Position numbers and translations under genes: made by a program | Notes under the pieces: model-generated | Databases searched by the model: none | Seen by the model: the letters and a program-made list of their open reading frames with translations, nothing else | What the model was told of the DNA's origin: nothing | From: CAVQCJ01 sp963849365 | Lineage (GTDB): Bacteria; Actinomycetota; Actinomycetes; Prado026 | Direction: 5' to 3' | Assembly (NCBI GenBank): GCA_963849365.1 | Contig: CAWKHA010000003.1 | Coordinates: forward strand, 62,001-126,000 | DNA length: 64,000 nucleotides | Shown: positions 57,433 through 64,000 of the stretch, piece after piece | Numbering within the stretch: the stretch's first letter is position 1 | How the letters are laid out: every line of letters starts with the position of its first letter

Positions 57433-58812
57433 ATGGCCGAACCGAGCCTGACCTTTCTCGGCGGCGCCGGAACCGTGACGGGGAGCCGCTTCCTGGTCGA
57501 GCAGGGCGGTGTCCGGGTGCTCGTCGACGCCGGCCTGTTCCAGGGCCTGCGAGAGCTCCGGCGACGCAACTGGCAGCCGTTCCCCGTCCCGCCGTCGACG
57601 GTTGACGCGGTCGTCCTGACGCACGCCCACCTCGACCACTGCGGGTACCTCCCGCGCCTGGTGAAGGAGGGCTTCGCCGGCCCGGTCTTCGGGACCGAAG
57701 GCACCCTCCGGCTCGCCTCCGTCGTGCTCCGCGACAGTGCCCGCATCCAGCAGGAGGACGCCAGGTTCGCAGCCATGAAGGGGACGTCGAAGCACGCGCA
57801 CCCCCTCCCGCTGTACGACGAGGCCGACGCCGAGGCGACGATCCGTCTGTTCAGCCCGCTGGCCTTCCGGCAGGACCACGACGTGGCGGATGGGGTGAAC
57901 GTGCACCTGCGCCCGGCCGGCCACATCCTCGGCGCCGCCACGGTGCAGCTGGCGACGGGCGGCCGGACGGTGCTGTTCAGCGGCGACCTCGGGCGGCCCC
58001 GACATCCCCTGCTCAGACCCCCCGACCCCGCGCCGTCCGCCGACGCCGTGGTGGTCGAGTCGACGTACGGCGACCGGAGCCACCCGGAGAGCACGGGCTC
58101 GCTCACGGAGCCGGTCCGGCGAACGCTCGAGCGCGGTGGAGTGGTGCTGATACCGGCTTTCGCCGTCGACCGCACCGAGGTCGTGCTCATGGAGCTGCGC
58201 CGGCTGATGGACGCGGGCGAGGTCCCGAGCGTGCCGGTCTTCGTGGACAGCCCGATGGCCCTGGAGACCCTGCGCATCTACCGGGACGCGTTGCGGGCGA
58301 GCAGCCCCGAGCTGCGCGACGACGTCCCAGCGGTGCCCGACCCATTCGACCCCGGCGACCTTCGCGAGTCCCGAACGGTCGAGGACTCGATCAAGCTCAA
58401 CGACCCGGGGCGTCCGTGCATCGTCGTCTCGGCATCCGGCATGGCGACGGGCGGTCGAGTGCTGCACCACCTGGCCGGGCTGCTCCCCGACCCGCGCAAC
58501 ACGGTCGTGCTGGTCGGGTTCCAGGCGGTCGGCACCCGCGCCCGGGACCTCGTCGACGGTGCGCAGCAGCTCAAGATCCACGGCCGCTACGTGCCGGTGC
58601 GCGCCGACGTGGTCGACTGCCCGGAGTTCTCCGTGCACGCCGATGCGGACGAGCTGGTGGCGTGGCTCGCGAGCGCACCCCGGCCGCCCGCGGTGACGTA
58701 CGTGGTGCACGGGGAGGAGGAGTCGGCGCGCCGCCTCGCCGAGCGGGTGCGCGACGAACTGCGCCGGGTGGCGGTCTGCCCGCGACCGGGTGAGCGTGTG
58801 CTGATCGGATGA
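57433..58812 (+). CDS. MBL-fold beta-CASP ribonuclease-like protein
   Basis: A 459-residue protein of the metallo-beta-lactamase/beta-CASP family (CPSF73-like). The metal-binding motif THAHLDHCGYLP is HxHxDH; RPAGHILGAATVQL and FSGDLGRP supply later ligands; the beta-CASP domain contains VESTYGDRSHP and PAFAVDRTEVVL, then VVSASGMATGGRVLHHL and the final EFSVHADADELVAWL. It is likely an RNase acting on mRNA or tRNA. It has a DosR-like box upstream and lies beside a hibernation factor, so it may take part in dormancy RNA turnover. Confidence 0.9.
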   Translation: MAEPSLTFLGGAGTVTGSRFLVEQGGVRVLVDAGLFQGLRELRRRNWQPFPVPPSTVDAVVLTHAHLDHCGYLPRLVKEGFAGPVFGTEGTLRLASVVLRDSARIQQEDARFAAMKGTSKHAHPLPLYDEADAEATIRLFSPLAFRQDHDVADGVNVHLRPAGHILGAATVQLATGGRTVLFSGDLGRPRHPLLRPPDPAPSADAVVVESTYGDRSHPESTGSLTEPVRRTLERGGVVLIPAFAVDRTEVVLMELRRLMDAGEVPSVPVFVDSPMALETLRIYRDALRASSPELRDDVPAVPDPFDPGDLRESRTVEDSIKLNDPGRPCIVVSASGMATGGRVLHHLAGLLPDPRNTVVLVGFQAVGTRARDLVDGAQQLKIHGRYVPVRADVVDCPEFSVHADADELVAWLASAPRPPAVTYVVHGEEESARRLAERVRDELRRVAVCPRPGERVLIG

Positions 58813-58860
58813 CCGGCCGTTCGACCAGCCCTGCGCGACGGGTGCGACGGCCGACCCGGC

Positions 58861-59658
58861 TCAGCCTCCTGTCGTGATCAGCCCGTAGTGCCCGTCGTAG
58901 CGGTGGTAGAGCACGCGTCCGCGACCGGTCACTTGGTCGCCGAAGAAGACGAACGGCCAGCCCGTCACGTTCAGGCGATCGACTGCCTGCTCGACGGTGA
59001 GCGTCGGCGCGCCGTCCCGGCTGACGCGGAAGGGCGTCGCGCCACGGGTCACCTCCTCCGGATGCGGTTCGAGCTGGCTGAGCCGGAGCCCGGATCCGTC
59101 CGAGGCACGGTAGACGACGCTGTCGACCCCGCTGCCGTCCTCGGTGAACAGATGGAAGGCGTAGCCGAGCATCTCCAGGTCGGACACCACCTCGTCGACC
59201 GTGGCCCGGCCGAGGGTGACGGTCTTGTGCCGGACGATCCTGCGCTCCTCGACCGGGCGCGGGTACCAGGGCGGCCGGTCGGTGGGTGCGTCGCCGTGCC
59301 GCCACTCCCGCGCCGCGCCCGTGTCCCGCTCGCCCCGGATCGCCTCCCAGTCCCCGGAGGCGCGTTCCAGCCGCTCGCGCAGCTGGTCGTGCGCGTGGTC
59401 CACGGCCTCACGCATCGTCGGTCGGGCGTCCTGCACCCGCACCAGGCTGCCGTTGAGGTCGACGTTCACCTGGACGAGGGCCGGCCGGGGTACGGCGGGG
59501 TCCGGCACCAGGGTCAGCCTGGCCCGGACGGACAGCACCGGGTCGCGGACGTGGCTCAGTGCGGCCTCGATCTTCGTGCGGGCGTAGTCCACGTCCTGGG
59601 AGGCGACGCGGCCCTGCGCGTGAACCTGCAGCAGGTGACTTGACATAGACCTGGCCAT
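58861..59658 (-). CDS. hpf: Long ribosome hibernation-promoting factor (HPF/RaiA family)
   Basis: A 265-residue long-form HPF. The N-terminal half is the RaiA/S30AE domain (ALSHVRDPVLSVRARLTLV to DHAHDQLRERLERAS); the C-terminal half has two S30AE-C repeats, IVRHKTVTLGRATVDEVVSDLEMLGYAFHLF (in parts) and VEQAVDRLNVTGWPFVFFGD. It dimerises 70S ribosomes and shuts down translation in dormancy. The start is set by GAGGAG 5 bases upstream. It is divergent from the SDR gene with three DosR-like boxes between them. The closest functional parallel is mycobacterial RafH/RafS. Confidence 0.9.
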   Translation of the reverse strand: MARSMSSHLLQVHAQGRVASQDVDYARTKIEAALSHVRDPVLSVRARLTLVPDPAVPRPALVQVNVDLNGSLVRVQDARPTMREAVDHAHDQLRERLERASGDWEAIRGERDTGAAREWRHGDAPTDRPPWYPRPVEERRIVRHKTVTLGRATVDEVVSDLEMLGYAFHLFTEDGSGVDSVVYRASDGSGLRLSQLEPHPEEVTRGATPFRVSRDGAPTLTVEQAVDRLNVTGWPFVFFGDQVTGRGRVLYHRYDGHYGLITTGG

Positions 59659-59733
59659 ACCGGCTCCTCGGCAACGTGCGGCGGTGACCGCCCTTCTCCC
59701 AGCCATCGTGCGGGGGATCCCGGTGCCGACCAA

Positions 59734-59747
59734 GAGGCCAAGGTCCT
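59734..59747. promoter_or_regulatory. DosR-like box 1 in the HPF/SDR intergenic region
   Basis: On the minus strand AGGACCTTGGCCTC, differing from GGGACC-TT-GGCCC-type boxes at two outer positions. It lies 75 bases upstream of the HPF start, the typical position for control of that gene. Confidence 0.45.
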
Positions 59748-59793
59748 CACCCGCCGCCGACCGTCGGGTGGGTCCGCGGGTGGGTCCGCGGAG

Positions 59794-59807
59794 GGGCCGA
59801 AGGTCCT
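59794..59807. promoter_or_regulatory. DosR-like box 2 in the HPF/SDR intergenic region
   Basis: On the minus strand AGGACCTTCGGCCC, nearly the same as the box before the aldehyde dehydrogenase (GGGACTTTCGGCCC). The match over 12 of 14 bases, with conserved CTTCGGCCC-type right half, is unlikely to be random. Confidence 0.55.
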
Positions 59808-59816
59808 GCCGGACCC

Positions 59817-59830
59817 GGGAGCTTGGTCCC
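59817..59830. promoter_or_regulatory. DosR-like box 3 in the HPF/SDR intergenic region
   Basis: GGGAGCTTGGTCCC is a near-palindrome 69 bases before the SDR start, matching the outer GGGA...TCCC of the DosR core. It is 10 bases from box 2, so the two lie on the same helix face about two turns apart, as tandem DosR sites often do. Confidence 0.5.
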
Positions 59831-59899
59831 TGTCCGGCGGCTCGGCCGGCGGCGATGGTGAGGTCATGCCGCGACATGACCGAGGGAGATGGACTGCCG

Positions 59900-60727
59900 A
59901 TGAGGACCGTGGCCAGCAAGACCGTGCTCGTCACCGGTGCCGCGATGGGCCTGGGCAAGCTGTTCGCGCAGCGGGCGGTCCGTGAGCGGGCTGCGGCCGT
60001 CGTCCTCTGGGACCTCGACGAAGGTGCGCTGAAAGACACGGCCGCCGAGCTCGAGGCGGCCGGTGGCACCGTCCACACCTGCGTCGTGGACGTCTCGTCC
60101 GCCGAAGCCGTCGCGGAGGCGGCCGCCCGGGCGCGCCAGTCGGTGGGCACGGTCCGGATCCTGGTGAACAACGCCGGGATCGTTCGTGGGAACGCGTACT
60201 TCTGGGAGACCACGGGCGTGCGCGACATCGAGCAGACGATGGCGACCAACTCGCTCGCGCCGATGTTCGTCACCCGCGAGTTCCTGCCGGGCATGATCGA
60301 GTCGCGAGCGGACTGCCGCATCCTCAACATCGCCTCGTCCGCGGGCCTGGTCGCCAACCCGCGCATGGCGGTGTACGCGGCCTCCAAGTGGGCGGCGGTC
60401 GGCTGGTCGGACTCGGTGCGCCTCGAGCTCGAGCAGGCTGGCCTCGAGAAGATCAAGGTCACCACGGTGTGCCCGACCTACATCGACACGGGCATGTTCG
60501 CCGGGACGAAGCACATCCTGCTCACGCCGGTGCTCCGGCCGGAGGTGGTCGTCGACCGCGCGTGGAAGGAGATGCTCCGCGGCGGGCCCTTCTTGATCAT
60601 TCCCTGGACCTCGCGCGTCAACAAGGTGCTCAGCGGGCTCCTGCCGGTCAAGGTGCGCGACTTCTACCTGGACCGTGCCGGCGTCTACCACTCCATGGAC
60701 GAGTTCACCGGGCACACCGGCACCTGA
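59900..60727 (+). CDS. Short-chain dehydrogenase/reductase
   Basis: A 275-residue SDR. TVLVTGAAMGLGKLFAQRA is the TGxxxGxG cofactor motif, RILVNNAGIV the NNAG, and ASSAGLVANPRMAVYAASKWA the catalytic Ser-Tyr-Lys (YxxxK). The C-terminal region has a basic segment before the end. The substrate may be a lipid, sterol or retinol-type alcohol. Among in-frame ATG codons, the third is chosen because of the distance to TGxxxGxG and GGGAG upstream. Tandem DosR-like boxes precede it. Confidence 0.9.
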   Translation: MRTVASKTVLVTGAAMGLGKLFAQRAVRERAAAVVLWDLDEGALKDTAAELEAAGGTVHTCVVDVSSAEAVAEAAARARQSVGTVRILVNNAGIVRGNAYFWETTGVRDIEQTMATNSLAPMFVTREFLPGMIESRADCRILNIASSAGLVANPRMAVYAASKWAAVGWSDSVRLELEQAGLEKIKVTTVCPTYIDTGMFAGTKHILLTPVLRPEVVVDRAWKEMLRGGPFLIIPWTSRVNKVLSGLLPVKVRDFYLDRAGVYHSMDEFTGHTGT

Positions 60728-60750
60728 CCGGCTCTGCTCTGAATCGGCGG

Positions 60751-61752
60751 CTAGGGTCGCCGGTCCTCGGGGCGTAGCCGGACGACCAGTCGATCTCGAT
60801 CCTGGGTCACCTCGGTGCCGAGGGCTCGGCACGCGCGGCGGAACCGTTGTCGGACCCACTGGTCGTCCGCACCGCGGGCCAGGGTGGTTCGGCAGAACCC
60901 CAGGTGAAGCGGTACCGCCTCGACCGTGCTCGGGCCGCCCGCGTCGATGGTCAGCAGCCACAGGAGGCCGAGGTCGTTGCGCAGGCCTTGGTCGGTCGCG
61001 TAGTCGTCGAGGAAGTCGCCGAGGTCGAACAGCACTCGACCCTCGACGCCGTGGAAGACGTGCGCCGAATGGCCGGCGACCAGCGTCGCTCCAGCCGCGA
61101 GCAGGTCCGAGGCCGCGCGGCGGATGTACGACCGGGGCTCCTCGGTCATGTTGGGTCCCCAGTGCGGGCAGACGAGCAGCGGCGGGTCGGATGCGGACAC
61201 CCGACGTACCGTGTCGGTCAGCCAGCCGGGCAGGCCCCGGCGGATGTCGGCGTACGCCACGCCAGGGTGGTGCGGGGCGGCGGCGTACTCCGCAGGATGG
61301 TCGCTGAACGACACGACCGTGATCGCCGAGCCACCCACGTGCACCTGCACGGGACGTCGAGCGGTCTGCGCGTCCTCGCCTGCGCCGGCGACGGCGATCC
61401 CGGCGGCGCGGAGGTGCTCGAGCGTGTCCAGCAGGGCTGGCTCACCGAAGTCGAGCGCGTGGTTGTTGGCGAGGGTGACGCAGCGCGCGCCGAGCAGGTT
61501 CAGCGCGTCGACGGCGGCCGGGGGTGCACGGAAGTGGAACACCCGGCCCGGCCACGGTTCACCGCGGTCGGAGATGCAGCACTCGAGATTGAGGAGCATC
61601 CCGTCGGTCGTGGCAAGGATCTCGAGCAGGTCGTCACCGAAGAGCGTCCGCACCGGATGGTCGGCGAGGTGCTCGGCCACCGAGCGGCCCAGCATCGTGT
61701 CACCGGCGAGCGCGAGTGTGGTCAAGCCGGCCACCTCCGCTCCCCGCGACAT
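60751..61752 (-). CDS. CapA-family protein (poly-gamma-glutamate-synthesis-like phosphoesterase)
   Basis: A 333-residue metallophosphoesterase-like protein of the CapA family. LALAGDTMLGRSVAEHL, LLNLECCISDRGEPWPGR, TLANNHALDFGEPALLDTL and CPHWGPNMTEEPRSYIRRAA, and GHSAHVFHGVE are the characteristic metal and active-site segments. No signal peptide is present, unlike capsule-forming CapA. A DosR-like box lies 96 bases upstream. An alternative GTG start six codons in (MAGLTT) has a better ribosome-binding site. It is convergent with the SDR gene. Confidence 0.88.
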   Translation of the reverse strand: MSRGAEVAGLTTLALAGDTMLGRSVAEHLADHPVRTLFGDDLLEILATTDGMLLNLECCISDRGEPWPGRVFHFRAPPAAVDALNLLGARCVTLANNHALDFGEPALLDTLEHLRAAGIAVAGAGEDAQTARRPVQVHVGGSAITVVSFSDHPAEYAAAPHHPGVAYADIRRGLPGWLTDTVRRVSASDPPLLVCPHWGPNMTEEPRSYIRRAASDLLAAGATLVAGHSAHVFHGVEGRVLFDLGDFLDDYATDQGLRNDLGLLWLLTIDAGGPSTVEAVPLHLGFCRTTLARGADDQWVRQRFRRACRALGTEVTQDRDRLVVRLRPEDRRP

Positions 61753-61847
61753 GCCATGGCAACACCTCCCGACGTCGTCAGCTGGGGATCTCCCGAACCG
61801 CGAGCACAGGCAGGTTCGACTGAACTGCTCGGGAAGGCTACGGAGAA

Positions 61848-61861
61848 GGGCCGAAGGTCAC
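61848..61861. promoter_or_regulatory. DosR-like box upstream of the CapA-like gene
   Basis: On the minus strand GTGACCTTCGGCCC shares ACCTTCGGCCC with box 2 of the HPF/SDR region. It lies 96 bases before the CapA-like ATG; the same distance is seen for the beta-CASP gene. Confidence 0.5.
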
Positions 61862-61928
61862 CGCCCTGCCGCTCCGGCCCGACCCATGAGGCCTCGAATC
61901 CCCGGCTGTCCAGCGCAGGACCACCTGC

Positions 61929-63002
61929 TCACCGGTGACCGGGTTCGTGCCGGCGTGGGCGAGTGTGGCCGACATCGTCAGCCGGCGGGCAGGCCGTGCT
62001 CCCGCGCACCGCCAGCTCGACACCGAGCAGGCTCTGGGCGACGCTCGCCGTGCCGCCGGCACCGTCCAGCTCGGCCAGCAGAGTGCGGGCCGCGACGCGA
62101 CCGATCTCGTGCAGGGGCAGCCGCACGGTGGTCAACGGGGGCGTCAGTTTGTCCACCATCGGCATGTCGTTGAAGCCCACCACGGAGACATCGTCCGGAC
62201 AGCGGATGCCGTGCTCGGCGAGGACGGACAGCACGCCGAGCGCGAGCAGGTCGTTGCCGGCCATGATCGCGGTGAACTCCCCGGCGGACGAGAGCATCCG
62301 CCTGGTCGCCTCCGCCCCGGAAGCCTCGGTGTACGCGGCCGCGGAGGTCACCGACCGCCGACCTGTCGGCAGTCCGTGGAACCGCACGGCCTGACGGAAG
62401 GCGGCGGAGCGCTCGCGCCCCGTTGACGTGTCCTGCGGACCGGCGACGTACGCGATGCGGCGGTGCCCGAGCGCGACCAGGTGGTCCACGGCGAGGCGGA
62501 TCCCGGTGCGCTCGTCACCGCCGACGTAGGGCAGGACACGACTGGCCGTGTTCCGGTTGACCAGGACAGTGGGCAGGTCGGAGTCGGCCAGCTCGTCCAG
62601 GACGGGGTCCTGCCACCGGGCGGTGGCGATGATGAACCCGTCGGCACCGCGGGCCCGCAGCTGCTCGACCTGCCGTCGCTCGGTGCCCATGTCGTTGTCG
62701 GTGTCCGTCAGCACCAGCGTGTAGCCCGCCTCGCTGAGCACCTGCTCGGCCCCGCGGACGATGGGCGGGAACAGCGGGTTGGTGATGTCGGGCACGACCA
62801 TGCCCACCACGTAGGAGCGCGCGGTCCTCAGGCCACGCGCCAGCGTGTTGGGGACATAGCCCAGCCGCTGCGCCGCGAGCACCACGCGCCGGGATGTCTC
62901 GCGGCTGACCTGGTCCCGGGTGGCAGGGTTCAGCGCCCGACTGGCCGTACCGGGATGGACCCCGGCTGCTTCGGCCACGTCGATCAGCTTCACCCGCTGC
63001 AT
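61929..63002 (-). CDS. LacI-family transcriptional regulator
   Basis: A 357-residue repressor. The HTH with hinge is VKLIDVAEAAGVHPGTASRALNPATRDQVSRETSRRV, followed by a periplasmic-binding-like sensor domain (YVVGMVVPDITNPLFPPIVRGA; VGFNDMPMVDKLTPPLTTVRLP). It is divergent from a substrate-binding-protein gene with three similar palindromes between and around the starts, so it should repress that transporter and itself. The inducer is unknown. The ATG fits the family N-terminus. Confidence 0.93.
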   Translation of the reverse strand: MQRVKLIDVAEAAGVHPGTASRALNPATRDQVSRETSRRVVLAAQRLGYVPNTLARGLRTARSYVVGMVVPDITNPLFPPIVRGAEQVLSEAGYTLVLTDTDNDMGTERRQVEQLRARGADGFIIATARWQDPVLDELADSDLPTVLVNRNTASRVLPYVGGDERTGIRLAVDHLVALGHRRIAYVAGPQDTSTGRERSAAFRQAVRFHGLPTGRRSVTSAAAYTEASGAEATRRMLSSAGEFTAIMAGNDLLALGVLSVLAEHGIRCPDDVSVVGFNDMPMVDKLTPPLTTVRLPLHEIGRVAARTLLAELDGAGGTASVAQSLLGVELAVRGSTACPPADDVGHTRPRRHEPGHR

Positions 63003-63037
63003 GCGGTCAGCGTAGGGCCTTCGATCGATCTTGGAGC

Positions 63038-63049
63038 GCAATCGGTTGC
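63038..63049. promoter_or_regulatory. LacI-type operator 1
   Basis: GCAATCGGTTGC is a 12-bp dyad with one mismatch, 36 bases upstream of the LacI-type gene. It matches the two others at 10 of 12 positions in the pattern rCAATCGktTGy. Confidence 0.6.
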
Positions 63050-63102
63050 TAGACATCACAACGACGTTGAATGTCAGGACTGCATCGTTTCCGTCCGGTG
63101 TC

Positions 63103-63131
63103 TTGACAGCGGTAGATCTCTGCTGCACATT
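63103..63131 (+). promoter_or_regulatory. Probable promoter of the binding-protein gene
   Basis: TTGACA (63103–63108) is followed after 17 bases by CACATT (63126–63131), giving a start close to 63138, inside operator 2. The -35 is perfect; the -10 is weak, as expected for a regulated promoter. Confidence 0.45.
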
Positions 63132-63135
63132 GACC

Positions 63136-63147
63136 GCAATCGTTTGT
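63136..63147. promoter_or_regulatory. LacI-type operator 2
   Basis: GCAATCGTTTGT, near the predicted transcription start of the binding-protein gene. It shares GCAATCG with operator 1 and CAATCGTTTG with operator 3. Confidence 0.6.
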
Positions 63148-63220
63148 GCCAAGAGCTCGAGCGAGCGGCAACGGACGCCTGGGTCCGCAGTTCTCCAAGC
63201 CTCGTCATGGAGGATCGGTC

Positions 63221-64000
63221 ATGGCACGGAACAATCGTTTGCGGGGTCGTAGCGCGGCAGCGTTCGGTGTCTCGTCGCTCGTCGCGATGGTGGCGCTGGC
63301 CGCGTGCAGCTCCGGCTCCAGCACCTCCGGGGCGACCTCGTCGTCAGCCAACAAGGCGCCGCTGGTGATCGGTGCGTCGATCTCCCTCACCGGGGACTTC
63401 GCCGACCCCGGCAAGGCCGTGAAGAACGGGTACGACCTGTGGGCGCAGGAGGTCAACGCGAAGGGCGGCATCCTCGGTCGCCAGGTCCAGTTCAAGATCG
63501 TGGACGACGCGTCCAGCCCGACCCAGGTCGTAACGAACTACCAGAACCTCATCAACTCCGACAAGGTCGACCTCGTGTTCGGACCGTTCTCGAGCCTGCT
63601 CACCGTGCCTGCGTCGCAGGTGGCCAAGCGCTACGGCTACGCGTTCATCGAGCCGGCAGGCGGCGGCCCCAAGGTGTTCGCGCAGAACCTCGACAACCTG
63701 TTCTTCGTCCAGCCGGCGCCGGTCGTGAAGTCCGGTGACGTCTTCGCCGACTGGGTGCTCTCGCTGCCCGCCGCCGACAGGCCCGCGACCGCGGCGTACG
63801 CCGAGCTGGACGACCCGTTCGCGTCGCCCATCGCGGAGAACATCCGCGCACGGTTCGAGGCGGCTGGCATCAAGACCGTCTACAAGGAGGTCTACCCGGC
63901 CGAGACGCAGGACTTCTCGGCGATCATGTCCAAGGTCGTGGCCGCCAACCCGGACGTGCTGATCAGCGGCACGCAGAGCGAGGACGCCTACGCGCAGGTG
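63221..64000 (+). CDS. Branched-chain-amino-acid-type ABC transporter substrate-binding lipoprotein (3' truncated)
   Basis: The first 260 residues of a LivK-type binding protein. A signal sequence ends in lipobox LAACSSG (Cys29). The mature part has PLVIGASISLTGDFADPGKA, GGILGRQVQFKIVDDASSP and VDLVFGPFSSLLTVPASQVA, typical of the type I periplasmic-binding fold. GGAGGA (63210–63215) precedes the ATG. Ligand could be amino acids, amides, urea or related compounds. Permease and ATPase genes are expected beyond the window. It is controlled by the LacI-type repressor. Confidence 0.93.
   Translation, partial: MARNNRLRGRSAAAFGVSSLVAMVALAACSSGSSTSGATSSSANKAPLVIGASISLTGDFADPGKAVKNGYDLWAQEVNAKGGILGRQVQFKIVDDASSPTQVVTNYQNLINSDKVDLVFGPFSSLLTVPASQVAKRYGYAFIEPAGGGPKVFAQNLDNLFFVQPAPVVKSGDVFADWVLSLPAADRPATAAYAELDDPFASPIAENIRARFEAAGIKTVYKEVYPAETQDFSAIMSKVVAANPDVLISGTQSEDAYAQV
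63231..63242. promoter_or_regulatory. LacI-type operator 3, inside the binding-protein gene start
   Basis: ACAATCGTTTGC lies 10 bases inside the coding start. With operators 1 and 2 it allows a looped repressor complex, as in other LacI systems. Coding constraint could also explain the match, so confidence is moderate. Confidence 0.45.

Overview
The window is a continuous, very G+C-rich stretch with short intergenic gaps, many GTG starts, many ATGA/GTGA gene overlaps and some apparently leaderless promoters. This points to an actinomycete. The order dnaJ–rsmE–HIT–phoH–ybeY–corC-like–era–leuA–recO–uppS, then glyS, dusB-like, dgt, dnaG and tRNA-Asn, is the conserved actinobacterial chromosome backbone. 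This is therefore chromosomal core with accessory insertions, not a plasmid or prophage. I cannot name the genus from sequence alone.

Region 1 (1–13.5 kb) is the backbone: the 3' end of a DnaJ, 16S rRNA methyltransferase RsmE, a HIT hydrolase, PhoH, YbeY, a CBS/CorC membrane protein, Era, LeuA behind a leucine-rich leader peptide, and RecO. It is interrupted by an HTH/Clp-N pair under two stacked palindromes, a SigE-type sigma factor with a GerMN/Gmad2 membrane protein, and a serine beta-lactamase-like protein. The phoH gene carries a 339-residue in-frame intein with class 3 (W-C-T) chemistry motifs and a LAGLIDADG endonuclease domain.

Region 2 (13.5–33.5 kb) holds UppS, a metal exporter with its ArsR repressor, glycyl-tRNA synthetase, a second SigE-type sigma module, an aldehyde dehydrogenase/DUF779 pair, an overlapping FMN oxidase–HipA-like–DUF3037 operon, Dus, dGTPase, a LysR/EamA divergent pair, an M23 peptidase lipoprotein, DnaG primase and tRNA-Asn.

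Region 3 (33.5–46 kb) is more accessory. A truncated ABC ATPase lies beside the tRNA. A four-gene, fully overlapping membrane redox operon follows (Ser/Thr-rich small protein, ferric-reductase-like haem protein, NuoF-like flavoprotein, ferredoxin). Then come an amber-interrupted VOC gene, a secreted beta-propeller, a MocR/AhpD divergent pair, a sulfite-oxidase-family enzyme and a third sigma/anti-sigma pair.

Region 4 (46.4–55.4 kb) is a complete-looking tad/flp pilus operon: two pilins, TadE, TadG, CpaB, TadZ, TadA, a VWA–TadB fusion and TadC. It ends in an ICMT-like membrane methyltransferase and has no prepilin peptidase.

Region 5 (55.4–61.9 kb) contains a stand-alone DnaB/RecA-fold ATPase, an unrecognised multi-TM protein with a tiny Asp-rich partner, a beta-CASP nuclease, a long ribosome hibernation factor, a short-chain dehydrogenase and a CapA-like protein. 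Their promoters carry repeated 14-bp palindromic boxes resembling the DosR/DevR dormancy motif, and the same box lies upstream of the aldehyde dehydrogenase at 20.4 kb. I read this as a hypoxia/dormancy gene cluster. Region 6 (61.9–64 kb) is a LacI-type repressor divergent from a LivK-like binding-protein lipoprotein that runs off the end, with three matching operator-like palindromes.
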